Part shown: positions 17,107-24,789 of the stretch, one piece after another | Numbering within the stretch: the stretch's first letter is position 1 | Layout: every line of letters begins with the position of its first letter | Assembly (NCBI GenBank): GCA_910585285.1 | Contig: CAJUDL010000030.1 | Coordinates: forward strand, 1 to 42,808 | Source: an uncultured Muribaculaceae bacterium | GTDB lineage: Bacteria > Bacteroidota > Bacteroidia > Bacteroidales > Muribaculaceae | Direction of reading: 5' to 3' | DNA: 42,808 bases | Position numbers and translations under genes: made by a program | The notes under the pieces: model-generated | Seen by the model: only the letters and a program-made list of their open reading frames with translations | What the model was told of the DNA's origin: nothing | Database searches by the model: none

Positions 17107-19005
17107 TTAATCACGCTCAAGGTAGGTGATGCCGTAGAGACCGGAGCGGTAGTTGTTGAGGAACTGGCGTCCTTCCTCAGGGGTGATTACGCCCTTCTTC
17201 ATTGAAGCCGTTACCCAAGCCTCCAGATTGCGGACAAGTTTCTTCGGATTGTATTCCACATAATCAAGCACGTCAGCCACAGCTTCGCCATCGATTATTT
17301 GTGCAATCTCGTAGCCATCTTTTGTGAGTGCGATATGCACGGCGTTTGTGTCGCCGAAAAGATTGTGGAGGTCGCCGAGGATTTCCTGATATGCGCCAAC
17401 AAGGAAGACACCTAAATAATAAGGTTCGTTGCCCCTTAGTTCGTGTACGGGGAGGGAATAGGCTGTGCCTTGGGGCGAAACGAAGTGAGCGATCTTGCCA
17501 TCCGAATCGCAGGTGACATCCTGGATTGTGCAGTCGCGAGTAGGTTTCTCGTCGAGTCTTGTGATCGGCATGATGGGAAACATCTGATCGATAGCCCAGG
17601 AGTCGGGAAGCGACTGGAAGAGGGAGAAATTGCAGAAATATTTTTCAGGAAGCATTCTTGCTACCTTACGCAGTTCTTCCGGCGGGTGCTTCATGGAACG
17701 CGTCATGTCTCTCACATCGCGAGCCACAGACCAGAACAGTTTTTCGATCTGAGCGCGAGAGCGGAGCGACAGGAGTCCGAGACTGAAACGTTCAAGCGCC
17801 TCCTCACGAATCTGCAAGGCATCGTGCCAGTCTTCAAACACACTTTGGGGATCTATTTTATCCCAGATGTTGTAAAGTTCCACCGCCAGTTCATGGGCAT
17901 CCTCTTCAAGGACATCATTGTCGTTCCATATCGGGAGTCGTGCGGTTTCGAGTACCTGTATGATCAGCACCGAATGATGGGCGGTAAGCGAGCGACCGCT
18001 TTCCGTGATGATGTTCGGTTGCGGAAGATTATTCTTCACGCAGACGTCAACGAGAGCCGAGACAGAGTCATTTACATACTCCTGAATGGAATAGTTCATT
18101 GAATTCTCCCCCGAAGAAGAGCGGGTGCCGTCATAGTCGACACCGAGACCGCCACCTATATCCACGAAATCTATGTGGAAACCCATCTGGGAAAGCTGCA
18201 CATAGAATTGCATGGCTTCGCGGAGGGCATTTTTGATGCGTCGGATTTTTGTGATCTGGCTTCCGATATGGAAATGTATCAGTTTGAGGCAATCCGTCAT
18301 CTTGTTTTTCTCTAGGAAAGACAGAGCGTCAAGAAGCTCGGAAGAGTTGAGACCGAACTTGCTGACATCACCTCCCGATTCTTCCCACTTGCCGGAGCCC
18401 GAAGATGTGAGCTTTATGCGTATGCCGATATTCGGTGATATGTTCAAGCGTTTTGAAACATCGGCAATGAGTTTGAGTTCATTGAGTTTTTCGACAACAA
18501 GGAATATTCGTCGTCCCATTTTCTGGGCAAGAAGAGCAAGTTCCACATAATCCTCATCCTTGTAGCCGTTGCAGACCACGATTGAATTATCCTGGGTATT
18601 GACTGCAAGCACAGCGTGGAGCTCCGGCTTTGAACCGGCTTCAAGACCGATGTTGTATTTATTGCCGTGGCTGACAATCTCCTCAACCACAGGGCGCATC
18701 TGATTCACCTTAATGGGATATACGATAAAGTTTTTCCCTTCATACTGGTATTCTTCAGCCGCTTTGCGGAAGCAGTTGGATATCTTGCGGATTCTGTCAT
18801 CAAGAATGTCGGGGAATCGTAGTAGCAAAGGAGCGTCGACATCGCGAAGCTGCAGAGTGTCCATCACCTCTTTGAGGTCGATGGAGGGACCTCCTTCTTT
18901 CGGCGTGACCTGCGCATGCCCTTGTTCGTTGATAGAAAAATATTTAAGACCCCAGCCGGGAACGTTATATATTTCCGCGGAGTCTTCGATGCGCCATTTT
19001 CTCAT
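17107..19005 (-). CDS. speA: Biosynthetic arginine decarboxylase
   Basis: 632 aa, in the SpeA range. It decarboxylates L-arginine to agmatine, the first step of the agmatine route to putrescine and spermidine. Seen: PLP lysine K99 in FIVYPIKVNQ, NIGLEAGSKPEL, the glycine-rich DIGGGLGVDYDG, and the C-terminal half with LFQSLPDSWAIDQMFPIMPI. The start codon at 19005 gives the expected MRKWRIEDSAEIYNVPGWG N-terminus. A 248-bp spacer with a palindromic repeat separates it from ssb; it probably has its own promoter, but I found no clear box. Confidence 0.97.
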   Translation of the reverse strand: MRKWRIEDSAEIYNVPGWGLKYFSINEQGHAQVTPKEGGPSIDLKEVMDTLQLRDVDAPLLLRFPDILDDRIRKISNCFRKAAEEYQYEGKNFIVYPIKVNQMRPVVEEIVSHGNKYNIGLEAGSKPELHAVLAVNTQDNSIVVCNGYKDEDYVELALLAQKMGRRIFLVVEKLNELKLIADVSKRLNISPNIGIRIKLTSSGSGKWEESGGDVSKFGLNSSELLDALSFLEKNKMTDCLKLIHFHIGSQITKIRRIKNALREAMQFYVQLSQMGFHIDFVDIGGGLGVDYDGTRSSSGENSMNYSIQEYVNDSVSALVDVCVKNNLPQPNIITESGRSLTAHHSVLIIQVLETARLPIWNDNDVLEEDAHELAVELYNIWDKIDPQSVFEDWHDALQIREEALERFSLGLLSLRSRAQIEKLFWSVARDVRDMTRSMKHPPEELRKVARMLPEKYFCNFSLFQSLPDSWAIDQMFPIMPITRLDEKPTRDCTIQDVTCDSDGKIAHFVSPQGTAYSLPVHELRGNEPYYLGVFLVGAYQEILGDLHNLFGDTNAVHIALTKDGYEIAQIIDGEAVADVLDYVEYNPKKLVRNLEAWVTASMKKGVITPEEGRQFLNNYRSGLYGITYLERD

Positions 19006-19078
19006 TTCGAAATATAGTTTTTTAAGATAACATGCTGATATGTCAGCTGTGTCTCTGTTTTTCGTGGAATTATGAATT

Positions 19079-19255
19079 ATTAAATATATTTAAGTTTCGC
19101 AAGCTTCAACTTAAAGTTTAAGAGTTTATAAGTTTAAAAGTTTAAATTGATACGAATCCATTGTTAGCGTCAAATATAAACTTCTAAACTGCGCTTGCGC
19201 AATTAAACTTATAAACTTCAACTTTCCGCTTGCGAAAGTTGAATTAAATAAATTT
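19079..19255 (+). repeat. Palindromic intergenic repeat, copy A (with flanking direct repeats)
   Basis: Core 19092-19241 (150 bp), running from AAGTTTCGCAAGC to GCTTGCGAAAGTTG. Flanking direct repeats ATTAAATATATTT (19079-19091) and ATTAAATAAATTT (19243-19255) match at 12 of 13 positions. The right repeat overlaps the ssb stop codon at 19254. It lies between ssb and speA; the rest of this 248-bp gap (19006-19078) shows nothing recognisable. Confidence 0.8.
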
Positions 19256-19589
19256 AAGCAGGAGGTTCGTTTTTCCTTCCGAGAAGTTCGAAACGCTCCA
19301 CAATTATCTCTGTTTTGCGACGTCTGATTTTCATTCTGTCTTCATATTCACGTGTGCGAAGTTTACCTTCTACGTAAAGGCGCGAGCCTTTGCGTATGTA
19401 TTTTTCAGCAAACTCGGCGTTCTTGCCGCCCATCACCAATGAGTGCCATTCCGTGATTTCAGTGGCGGAATTGGCATAACGTTCATTAGTTGCAAGAGAC
19501 ATGAATGCAACCGGATGGTCTTTTTCCGGATATCTGATTTCCGGATCAGACCCTATATATCCAAGCAGAATGACTTTGTTTACAGACAC
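19254..19589 (-). CDS. ssb: Single-stranded DNA-binding protein
   Basis: 111 aa with a complete OB fold: MSVNKVILLGYIGSDPEI, FMSLATNER, TEWHSLVMGGKNAEFAEKYIRKGSRLYVEGKLRTREYED. It coats single-stranded DNA during replication and repair. It ends ELLGRKNEPPA directly after the OB fold, with no flexible linker and no acidic DDxIPF-type tip, the part that recruits partner enzymes. It could be a secondary SSB or a natural short form. The gene is 62 bp after the ArgC-like gene, with a tandem repeat between. Confidence 0.93.
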   Translation of the reverse strand: MSVNKVILLGYIGSDPEIRYPEKDHPVAFMSLATNERYANSATEITEWHSLVMGGKNAEFAEKYIRKGSRLYVEGKLRTREYEDRMKIRRRKTEIIVERFELLGRKNEPPA

Positions 19590-19597
19590 GGCTATTG

Positions 19598-19656
19598 AAA
19601 GGTTAAAGGTGAGAGGTTAAAGGTTAAAGGTAAAAAGTGAGAGGTGAGAGGTTAAA
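19598..19656. repeat. Purine-rich AGGTTAAAGG-type repeat tract
   Basis: Irregular repeats of AGGTTAAAGG and GTGAGAGG fill the gap between ssb and the ArgC-like gene, running into the stop codon of the latter at 19652. It shares its core word with the 21-bp repeat after ligA. Confidence 0.7.
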
Positions 19657-20566
19657 ATTCTGAGGCTTTGAGGGCGAGTCCCGTTTTTTCGTGGAGACCG
19701 AAAAGGAGGTTCATTATATGAACCGCTTCCCCCGCTCCTCCTCGCATTCGCGGATCCGCAACAGCCTCAATGCTGAGTGTTGAGTCATCGTCCTTATGAA
19801 GTGAAATCACACATTTGTTTGTGCCGCATACCTCTATGTCGCTCACAGTAGATGATATAGGGAAAGCGAAATTATGATCGTCATACATCTCATATATCTC
19901 ATTTATCTGCTCTATCGACACAGGACACGACAATGTGATGTCTGCTTTCATCTTACGGTTGCTGTCGGATTCGGCAAACTCCAGATTGATTTTGTCACCG
20001 AAGCTGAGTTGGGTTTGCGAGAGCATGTCGGTGATTTCTTTTTTTGCAAGTCCCTTATCTGTAGTTATTATGTCTGCAGGGGCGGAGACTCGTATTCTCA
20101 GGGAATCATTCAGCAGCATATGTAGGGATAAGGGGTAAAGCGCTACCAGAATAACAGAAGCCAAGGGCGTGGGCACTATGGCTGACACGGTTCCCCGCAC
20201 CAGAGGCTTGCGGTTTATTTCCGGAAGTCCATACACCACTCCGAGCCGTTCTATGTCAAGATTGGGTATTGCTTTAACAATCACGGTCCTGATGTCGGGG
20301 CGTGCAAGTTGCAATGCCGAGAATTCGGCAGCAGTCATGGAGTTTCCGCATACGAATATCACGGAGCAATCCGGTGTCATTGACAGGGGACCGGAGAAAT
20401 TCAATTTCAATTCTCCGATTAGACCATGATGAATTGATGTCACCGATCTTCCTTCGAGTCCGGGGGCTGACAGTGTGGTGATTATCACTTCGGGATGGTT
20501 AACCAGTATTCTTATCAATTCTCCGGCTTCGGGAGAGTCTGCACCCGCGATAGCTACTTTAATCAT
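19652..20566 (-). CDS. ArgC-like protein lacking the catalytic cysteine
   Basis: 304 aa. The N-terminal Rossmann start (VAIAGADSPEAGELIRIL), VYGLPEINR (111-119) and the C-terminal block SDIEVCGTNK ... GGAGEAVHIMNLLFG align with N-acetyl-gamma-glutamyl-phosphate reductase. The active-site loop, normally NPGCYAT, reads AIVPTPLAS: Pro134 stands where the thiolate Cys should be, and I see no HxxE-type catalytic histidine block. The family reduces acyl-glutamyl phosphates with NADPH; this copy probably cannot. The frame is intact, so it is a maintained paralogue rather than a pseudogene. It lies 40 bp after argR, implying a link to arginine control. Misassignment to a sister dehydrogenase family is possible. 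Confidence 0.8.
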   Translation of the reverse strand: MIKVAIAGADSPEAGELIRILVNHPEVIITTLSAPGLEGRSVTSIHHGLIGELKLNFSGPLSMTPDCSVIFVCGNSMTAAEFSALQLARPDIRTVIVKAIPNLDIERLGVVYGLPEINRKPLVRGTVSAIVPTPLASVILVALYPLSLHMLLNDSLRIRVSAPADIITTDKGLAKKEITDMLSQTQLSFGDKINLEFAESDSNRKMKADITLSCPVSIEQINEIYEMYDDHNFAFPISSTVSDIEVCGTNKCVISLHKDDDSTLSIEAVADPRMRGGAGEAVHIMNLLFGLHEKTGLALKASEF

Positions 20567-20606
20567 TTATTTTGGATTTGTTTATAAGAATGATTACTCA
20601 AGATTC

Positions 20607-21143
20607 TCAGTAAGAAGGCACTTTCTGATCAAGCGGGAGTAACCTTGAGAAGATTGCACGTGCTTTTTCATGGCTTACGTCTTCGCGCATGATTGCGATA
20701 ATGGTGTCGGATCCTGGAATTGTGCCAAGAATTTCAGGAGCATTGCTCATGTCGATATCGTATGCCAGACCGGCAGCATATCCGTTGCGAGTTTTTATTA
20801 CTGCCACATTTTTGGAAAATGTGAGCGATATAAACCCGCTCTGATAATTGGCGTTCATTGGAAGCTGACCGCGAGCGAGCAGCTTGTCTTTTAAAGAGTT
20901 GCTGTCGGGGAGAATATACATATATCCTCCTCTGTCGGTGGGAATCTTTGTGGTTTTTAGCATCTTGAGGTCGCGAGATAGGGTTGCCTGCGTAACGACA
21001 TATCCCGCCTCTTCGAGAAGACGTGCGAGTTCCTCTTGGCTGCCGATACACTTGTTTTTGATCAGCTCAACCATCAATTCCACTCTTTGTTTTCGATTCT
21101 TCATAAGATTATTGAGTATTGCATTGTTGAAGTTCACCTGCAT
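20607..21143 (-). CDS. argR: Arginine repressor ArgR
   Basis: 178 aa from the ATG at 21143. The winged-helix DNA-binding domain is at ~15-85 (IGSQEELARLLEEAGYVVTQATLSRDLK is the recognition part) and the arginine-binding hexamerisation domain follows, with GSDTIIAIMRED near its end. It senses arginine and controls arginine metabolism genes. I keep 21143 because GAGG lies 4 nt upstream; an internal ATG at 21104 would give a more usual 165 aa form but has no ribosome site. Start codon and GAGG are inside a perfect hairpin (see separate entry). The ArgC-like gene follows after 40 bp. Confidence 0.93.
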   Translation of the reverse strand: MQVNFNNAILNNLMKNRKQRVELMVELIKNKCIGSQEELARLLEEAGYVVTQATLSRDLKMLKTTKIPTDRGGYMYILPDSNSLKDKLLARGQLPMNANYQSGFISLTFSKNVAVIKTRNGYAAGLAYDIDMSNAPEILGTIPGSDTIIAIMREDVSHEKARAIFSRLLPLDQKVPSY

Positions 21144-21161
21144 GTGTCCTCAACACATGCA
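21139..21161. promoter_or_regulatory. Perfect inverted repeat over the argR start codon
   Basis: TGCATGTGT-CCTCA-ACACATGCA, a 9-bp stem and 5-nt loop. In the argR message the loop carries TGAGG (ribosome site) and the 3' arm contains the AUG. It could be an operator for ArgR or an RNA hairpin controlling initiation. The predicted transcription start is at or next to its edge. Confidence 0.5.
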
Positions 21162-21166
21162 TAGCG

Positions 21167-21174
21167 CAAATTTA
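21167..21174 (-). promoter_or_regulatory. -7 box of the argR promoter
   Basis: The minus strand reads TAAATTTG, an exact TAnnTTTG box, 24 nt before the argR ATG. The -33 region is T-rich without a clear TTTG. Transcription would start about 7 nt downstream, close to 21160. Confidence 0.5.
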
Positions 21175-21214
21175 ATAAAAATATTATGAAAAATCTATTT
21201 ATTTTGAATAAATT

Positions 21215-21817
21215 TTACTTTTTATTTTCAAGAGTATTAATTTCCGCTTTCAGTCTTGCCGCCTCTTCATAATTTTCATTCTCAGCCGCCTGTTGCATAA
21301 GGGCTTTTAATTCTTCGATTGTTTTTTGGGAGGGGGCAATTCCTTGTGACTGTTCAGAAGAAGGGGCATTTTCATTTGAAGAATGGCTTTCAGAATGATT
21401 TCCCTGTTCCTCAGGATCGAAACCGGCTTCTTCAAGAACTTCAGCAGAGGTATAAATGGGAGCACCTGCACGAATCGCCAGGGCTATTGCATCAGACGAT
21501 CGGGAATCTACAGTATGGACGTTTGTTCCATCTGTGAATATCATGTCGGCAGCGAAAACCCCTGAGGGGAGACGGTGAATCTCTATTTCTTTCAATCTGA
21601 TTCCGAATTCTTCCATAAAATTCATCATCATGTCGTGGGTAAGAGGACGCGGCGTTACGACTTCTTGAAGCTTGCATTCAATTGCCTGGGCTTCAGGATA
21701 GCCTATTATGATTGGTATACGCCGGTTTCCTCCGACCTGCCGCAGGATCACGGCATAAACTCCTGATTCAATCTGATTGTAGGTGATGCCTACAAGTTCT
21801 AATCTATATCTTTCCAT
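21215..21817 (-). CDS. Bifunctional nuclease (BFN/DUF151) protein with UVR motif
   Basis: 200 aa. Residues ~1-135 form a DUF151/BFN domain (LVGITYNQIESGVYAVIL, RRIPIIIGYPEAQAI, VDSRSSDAIALAIRAGAPIY). A serine/glutamate-rich linker (~140-165) leads to a UVR motif (ELKALMQQAAENENYEEAARLKAE), the helical hairpin found in UvrB/UvrC. This architecture is common in Bacteroidetes; the domain has been reported as a nuclease with both RNase and DNase activity, but its role in cells is unclear. It sits between mnmA and argR with ~35-70 bp gaps, possibly transcribed with mnmA. Confidence 0.92.
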   Translation of the reverse strand: MERYRLELVGITYNQIESGVYAVILRQVGGNRRIPIIIGYPEAQAIECKLQEVVTPRPLTHDMMMNFMEEFGIRLKEIEIHRLPSGVFAADMIFTDGTNVHTVDSRSSDAIALAIRAGAPIYTSAEVLEEAGFDPEEQGNHSESHSSNENAPSSEQSQGIAPSQKTIEELKALMQQAAENENYEEAARLKAEINTLENKK

Positions 21818-21851
21818 TTCAAATAATTCAAATTATAAGGAATCCGGGGAG

Positions 21852-22967
21852 CTAAAGGTTTGGAATCAGGTTGGGAGACCTGTGGTGTTTCTTAGGTTTG
21901 GCAGGGATAGAGATCATTCCTGAGCCAAGACATAGCCTGCGGTCAGGAGTATAAATGATTGCAAACTGCCCCGGTGCTATTCCTTGAATGTCTGTGTCTG
22001 AATTTACAACATATGAACCGTCAGTTTTTCTTTCGATGGAACCCGAGTAAAATTCGGGGGAGTGGCGTGTCTTGAAAGAGATGTCAACTTTTTCGTCGGA
22101 ATCACCGAATGGAGATTCAGTGATCCAATGCATCTCCTCGACAGGAACCTCTCTTCCGTATTGCTTACGGGTGTCGAACCCATTGGATACATATATCACA
22201 TTGTCGCGAATGTTCTTTTTTACAACATACCATGGACCTCCGCTGAGTCCGAGCCCCTTGCGCTGTCCTATAGTATAAAACCAGTATCCTTTATGAGTGC
22301 CTATTTTTTTACCGGTCTCAATTTCTATTACTGGTCCTTCTTTTGTGCCGAGGTGACGTTCGATAAAATCGGAATAATCGATTTTGCCAAGGAAACAGAT
22401 CCCTTGAGAATCTTTTCTTGAGGCATTCGGCAGTTTTGCTTCAGCAGCCCTGCGTCTGACCTCGGATTTCGGCAACTCACCAAGGGGGAAAAGAAGATGC
22501 GACAGTTGGTCGTATGAAATCTGGGCAAGGAAATCAGTCTGATCTTTTACCGGGTCGGCGGCTGTGGCAAGATAATATTTGCCGTTTTCCTCCACGATTG
22601 AAGCGTAGTGTCCGGTTGCGGTTTTGTCGAAATCTTTCCCCCATCGCTCTTCAAAGAAGCCGAATTTAATAAGTTTATTGCACATCATATCCGGATGAGG
22701 AGTAAGCCCCTCCTTGACCGTGCGCAATGTGTATGCCATTACATGGTCCCAATACTCCTTATGCAGAGACACTACTTTAAAAGGAAGGTTATATTTCTTT
22801 GCGATCAGAGTGCACATCTCAATATCCTCTTCTGCCGAGCAATCGCCTTCGCCATTATCCATGCCAATGCGGATATAGAACAGATGCAACTCATGCCCCT
22901 GTTTGAAAAGAGTGTCGACAACGACCGCGCTGTCAACACCTCCGGAAATCAAAACCGCTATTCTCAT
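21852..22967 (-). CDS. mnmA: tRNA-specific 2-thiouridylase
   Basis: 371 aa. The PP-loop is ISGGVDSAV (8-13 core); Cys96 in PHPDMMCNKLIKF and Cys191 in DSQGICFLG are the two catalytic cysteines; GYWFYTIGQRKGLGLSGGPWYV starts the central domain. It thiolates C2 of the wobble uridine in Lys, Glu and Gln tRNAs using ATP and a sulfur carrier. Its start overlaps the DoxX stop (ATGA at 22964-22967), so it is translationally coupled to that membrane protein. All key residues are intact; the C-terminus (KHHRSPNLIPNL) is a short extension. Confidence 0.96.
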   Translation of the reverse strand: MRIAVLISGGVDSAVVVDTLFKQGHELHLFYIRIGMDNGEGDCSAEEDIEMCTLIAKKYNLPFKVVSLHKEYWDHVMAYTLRTVKEGLTPHPDMMCNKLIKFGFFEERWGKDFDKTATGHYASIVEENGKYYLATAADPVKDQTDFLAQISYDQLSHLLFPLGELPKSEVRRRAAEAKLPNASRKDSQGICFLGKIDYSDFIERHLGTKEGPVIEIETGKKIGTHKGYWFYTIGQRKGLGLSGGPWYVVKKNIRDNVIYVSNGFDTRKQYGREVPVEEMHWITESPFGDSDEKVDISFKTRHSPEFYSGSIERKTDGSYVVNSDTDIQGIAPGQFAIIYTPDRRLCLGSGMISIPAKPKKHHRSPNLIPNL

Positions 22968-23458
22968 ACCTCTTCAAGTTCGGATTCGCTATGATCATTG
23001 GTGTGGATGAAATGAAGGGAGAGGAAATAATCGACGGATATTTTTCCCGGACCTACAAGCATTATGAAGAAGTAGATTCCGAGGAACATTATCGGCACAT
23101 ATCCCTGTTGCGACCAGCTCAGCATATATGGTGCCTGAGAGACAAGGTCGTGCAGAATGTAGTATTCTGCCACAATCATGGAGATAAAAGGAGGAACGGT
23201 CATGATTCTGGTCATGAATCCAGCCATGATAAACAATGAGCAACCTATCTCAATGGATATCATAAGAACCAGTATTATTCCCGGATCAATCCCGAGTATT
23301 GAGGGAAACATCGCCTTTGCGGCATCAAAATTAGATAACTGTCTGATGCCGAACTGCATCATCATAATGCCAACAAAGAGTCGCAAAAAAAGGCGTCCCA
23401 TGTTGGTGTAGGAATATCCGGTGGTGCGGATGTATATTTTTTTCAAAGAATTCATCAT
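22964..23458 (-). CDS. DoxX-family membrane protein
   Basis: 164 aa with four hydrophobic helices (GRLFLRLFVGIMMM, IILVLMISIEIGCSLFIM, a segment around FISMIVAEYYIL, and VPIMFLGIYFFIMLVGPG), the layout of DoxX/quinol-oxidase-like inner membrane proteins. Members are linked to redox or oxidative-stress membrane complexes, without a fixed activity. It overlaps mnmA by 4 nt. A palindromic repeat with 12-bp duplicated flanks lies directly upstream, inserted 6 nt before the start codon. Confidence 0.88.
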   Translation of the reverse strand: MMNSLKKIYIRTTGYSYTNMGRLFLRLFVGIMMMQFGIRQLSNFDAAKAMFPSILGIDPGIILVLMISIEIGCSLFIMAGFMTRIMTVPPFISMIVAEYYILHDLVSQAPYMLSWSQQGYVPIMFLGIYFFIMLVGPGKISVDYFLSLHFIHTNDHSESELEEV

Positions 23459-23463
23459 ACGAC

Positions 23464-23651
23464 AATTTCTTATTTAAGTTTCGCAAGCTTCAACTTAAAG
23501 TTTAAGGGTTTATAAGTTTAAAAGTTTATCAGATGCGAACATGACTTAGTTTTCATTTATTCGCATCAAACAAATAAACTCATAAACTGCGCTTGCGCGA
23601 TTAAACTTTTAAACTTCAACTTTACGCTTGCGAAAGTTGAATTTCTTATTT
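23464..23651 (+). repeat. Palindromic intergenic repeat, copy B (12-bp target duplications)
   Basis: Core 23476-23639 (164 bp), flanked by perfect 12-bp direct repeats AATTTCTTATTT at 23464-23475 and 23640-23651. The right one includes the stop codon of the DUF5106 gene. Inside: GATGCGAA (23532-23539) and TTCGCATC (23560-23567) form a central stem, and CGCAAGC/GCTTGCG motifs mark both ends. Confidence 0.9.
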
Positions 23652-24560
23652 TTGAGTTTCCTGCTCGAATGCCAATGCCTTTGCTTGATCAACTGAAATG
23701 TTTTTTGCTATAATCTTGCCGTCTTTCCCGATTACATAGAAAGAAGGAGTGCTGCGGATATCAAGAATGTCGGAGACAGTGTCGGAAGCGCCAACAACCC
23801 AGTTTGAGGGATAGTCGCCAATTTGTGTCTGCCATCCATCCACAGGATCCGGAATAATGAATAGAACATTCACAAGCCCGCGGTCAACAAGGGACGTGAA
23901 TCTCATATCGGTCTCCATCTTTAATTTGGCATGACGGCAATCATCGCAGTCGGGATCGCCGAACTCTATGATCGTGAACACCCCGATAGGTTGGAACTTG
24001 CCGGGATTGCCGGTGGGAGTTGTGAAATTGAACGAAGGTGCTATCTGACCAATCATCGAGCTCTTGAGCTGTTCAAGCTGGCGCCGATAGCGGATCTTGC
24101 GGGAGTCTGATATTTTCTTGTTCTTGAGGAATGCCTCGAGATATTTGATATAGACTTCGTCGATCCATATTTTTGCCCTCTGGCCATAAAGACTTTCCTC
24201 GGCAGCTTTGGTAAACTGCAGGAGCAGGGTGGGATTTTTCGAAAGTTGCGACAGCATGGAATCAACAGCCTTGTCAACCTCAGTCTTGTCAGCCCACTGC
24301 ATGGGAAGAGTGAACACCCTGAAAGCATCATTAAGGGCAGACTGGTTGACGGCATCCTTTTTTTTGAAATCCATATTGTCCCAGAAATGTTGCATGAGCC
24401 AATTGCTCTTGTCGGAGAGAGAGATTATCTCTTCAGGAGCCACCGGATATTCAAACAATGGTTCTATTTCGATCACTTCGGCGTTAAGGCGTGTCGGAAC
24501 CAGGATTGTAAACATAAACGCCAAGCAGAGCAAGCTGCGTTTCAAGTATCTTTTTATCAT
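23646..24560 (-). CDS. Secreted DUF5106 / thioredoxin-fold protein
   Basis: 304 aa with a signal peptide (~1-27, basic start, hydrophobic core, cut near RLNA-EV). A helical DUF5106-like region (~30-165, containing WLMQHFWDNMDF) is followed by a thioredoxin fold (~172-300): GQIAPSFNFTTPTG, the active site C205-x-x-C208 in GDPDCDDCRHAK and the cis-proline in STPSFYVIG. It is likely a periplasmic oxidoreductase; the CDDC centre is unusual compared with CGPC or CPxC. Its flanks hold palindromic repeat copies B and C, so both of its gaps are occupied by the same element. Confidence 0.88.
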   Translation of the reverse strand: MIKRYLKRSLLCLAFMFTILVPTRLNAEVIEIEPLFEYPVAPEEIISLSDKSNWLMQHFWDNMDFKKKDAVNQSALNDAFRVFTLPMQWADKTEVDKAVDSMLSQLSKNPTLLLQFTKAAEESLYGQRAKIWIDEVYIKYLEAFLKNKKISDSRKIRYRRQLEQLKSSMIGQIAPSFNFTTPTGNPGKFQPIGVFTIIEFGDPDCDDCRHAKLKMETDMRFTSLVDRGLVNVLFIIPDPVDGWQTQIGDYPSNWVVGASDTVSDILDIRSTPSFYVIGKDGKIIAKNISVDQAKALAFEQETQK

Positions 24561-24598
24561 TTCAATTATTGGTTTACTTACTTAACGAATAAATAATC

Positions 24599-24789
24599 TT
24601 TTTATTTATTCAACTTTCGCAAGCGCAAAGTTGAAGTTTATAAGTTTAATTGCGCAGTGCGCAGTTTAGGAGTTTATTTGTTTGACGCGAATAAATAAAA
24701 ATTCAGCCATGTTCGCATCTGATAAACTTTTAAACTTATAAACTCTTAAACTTTAAGTTGAAGCTTGCGAAACTTAAATTATTTATTCA
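24599..24789 (-). repeat. Palindromic intergenic repeat, copy C
   Basis: Core 24611-24775 (165 bp) in the opposite orientation to copies A and B. TTATTTATT repeats on both sides (24602-24610 and 24779-24787), with CA following each. The right flank contains the stop codon of the SGNH hydrolase gene. It sits between that gene and the DUF5106 gene. Confidence 0.85.
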
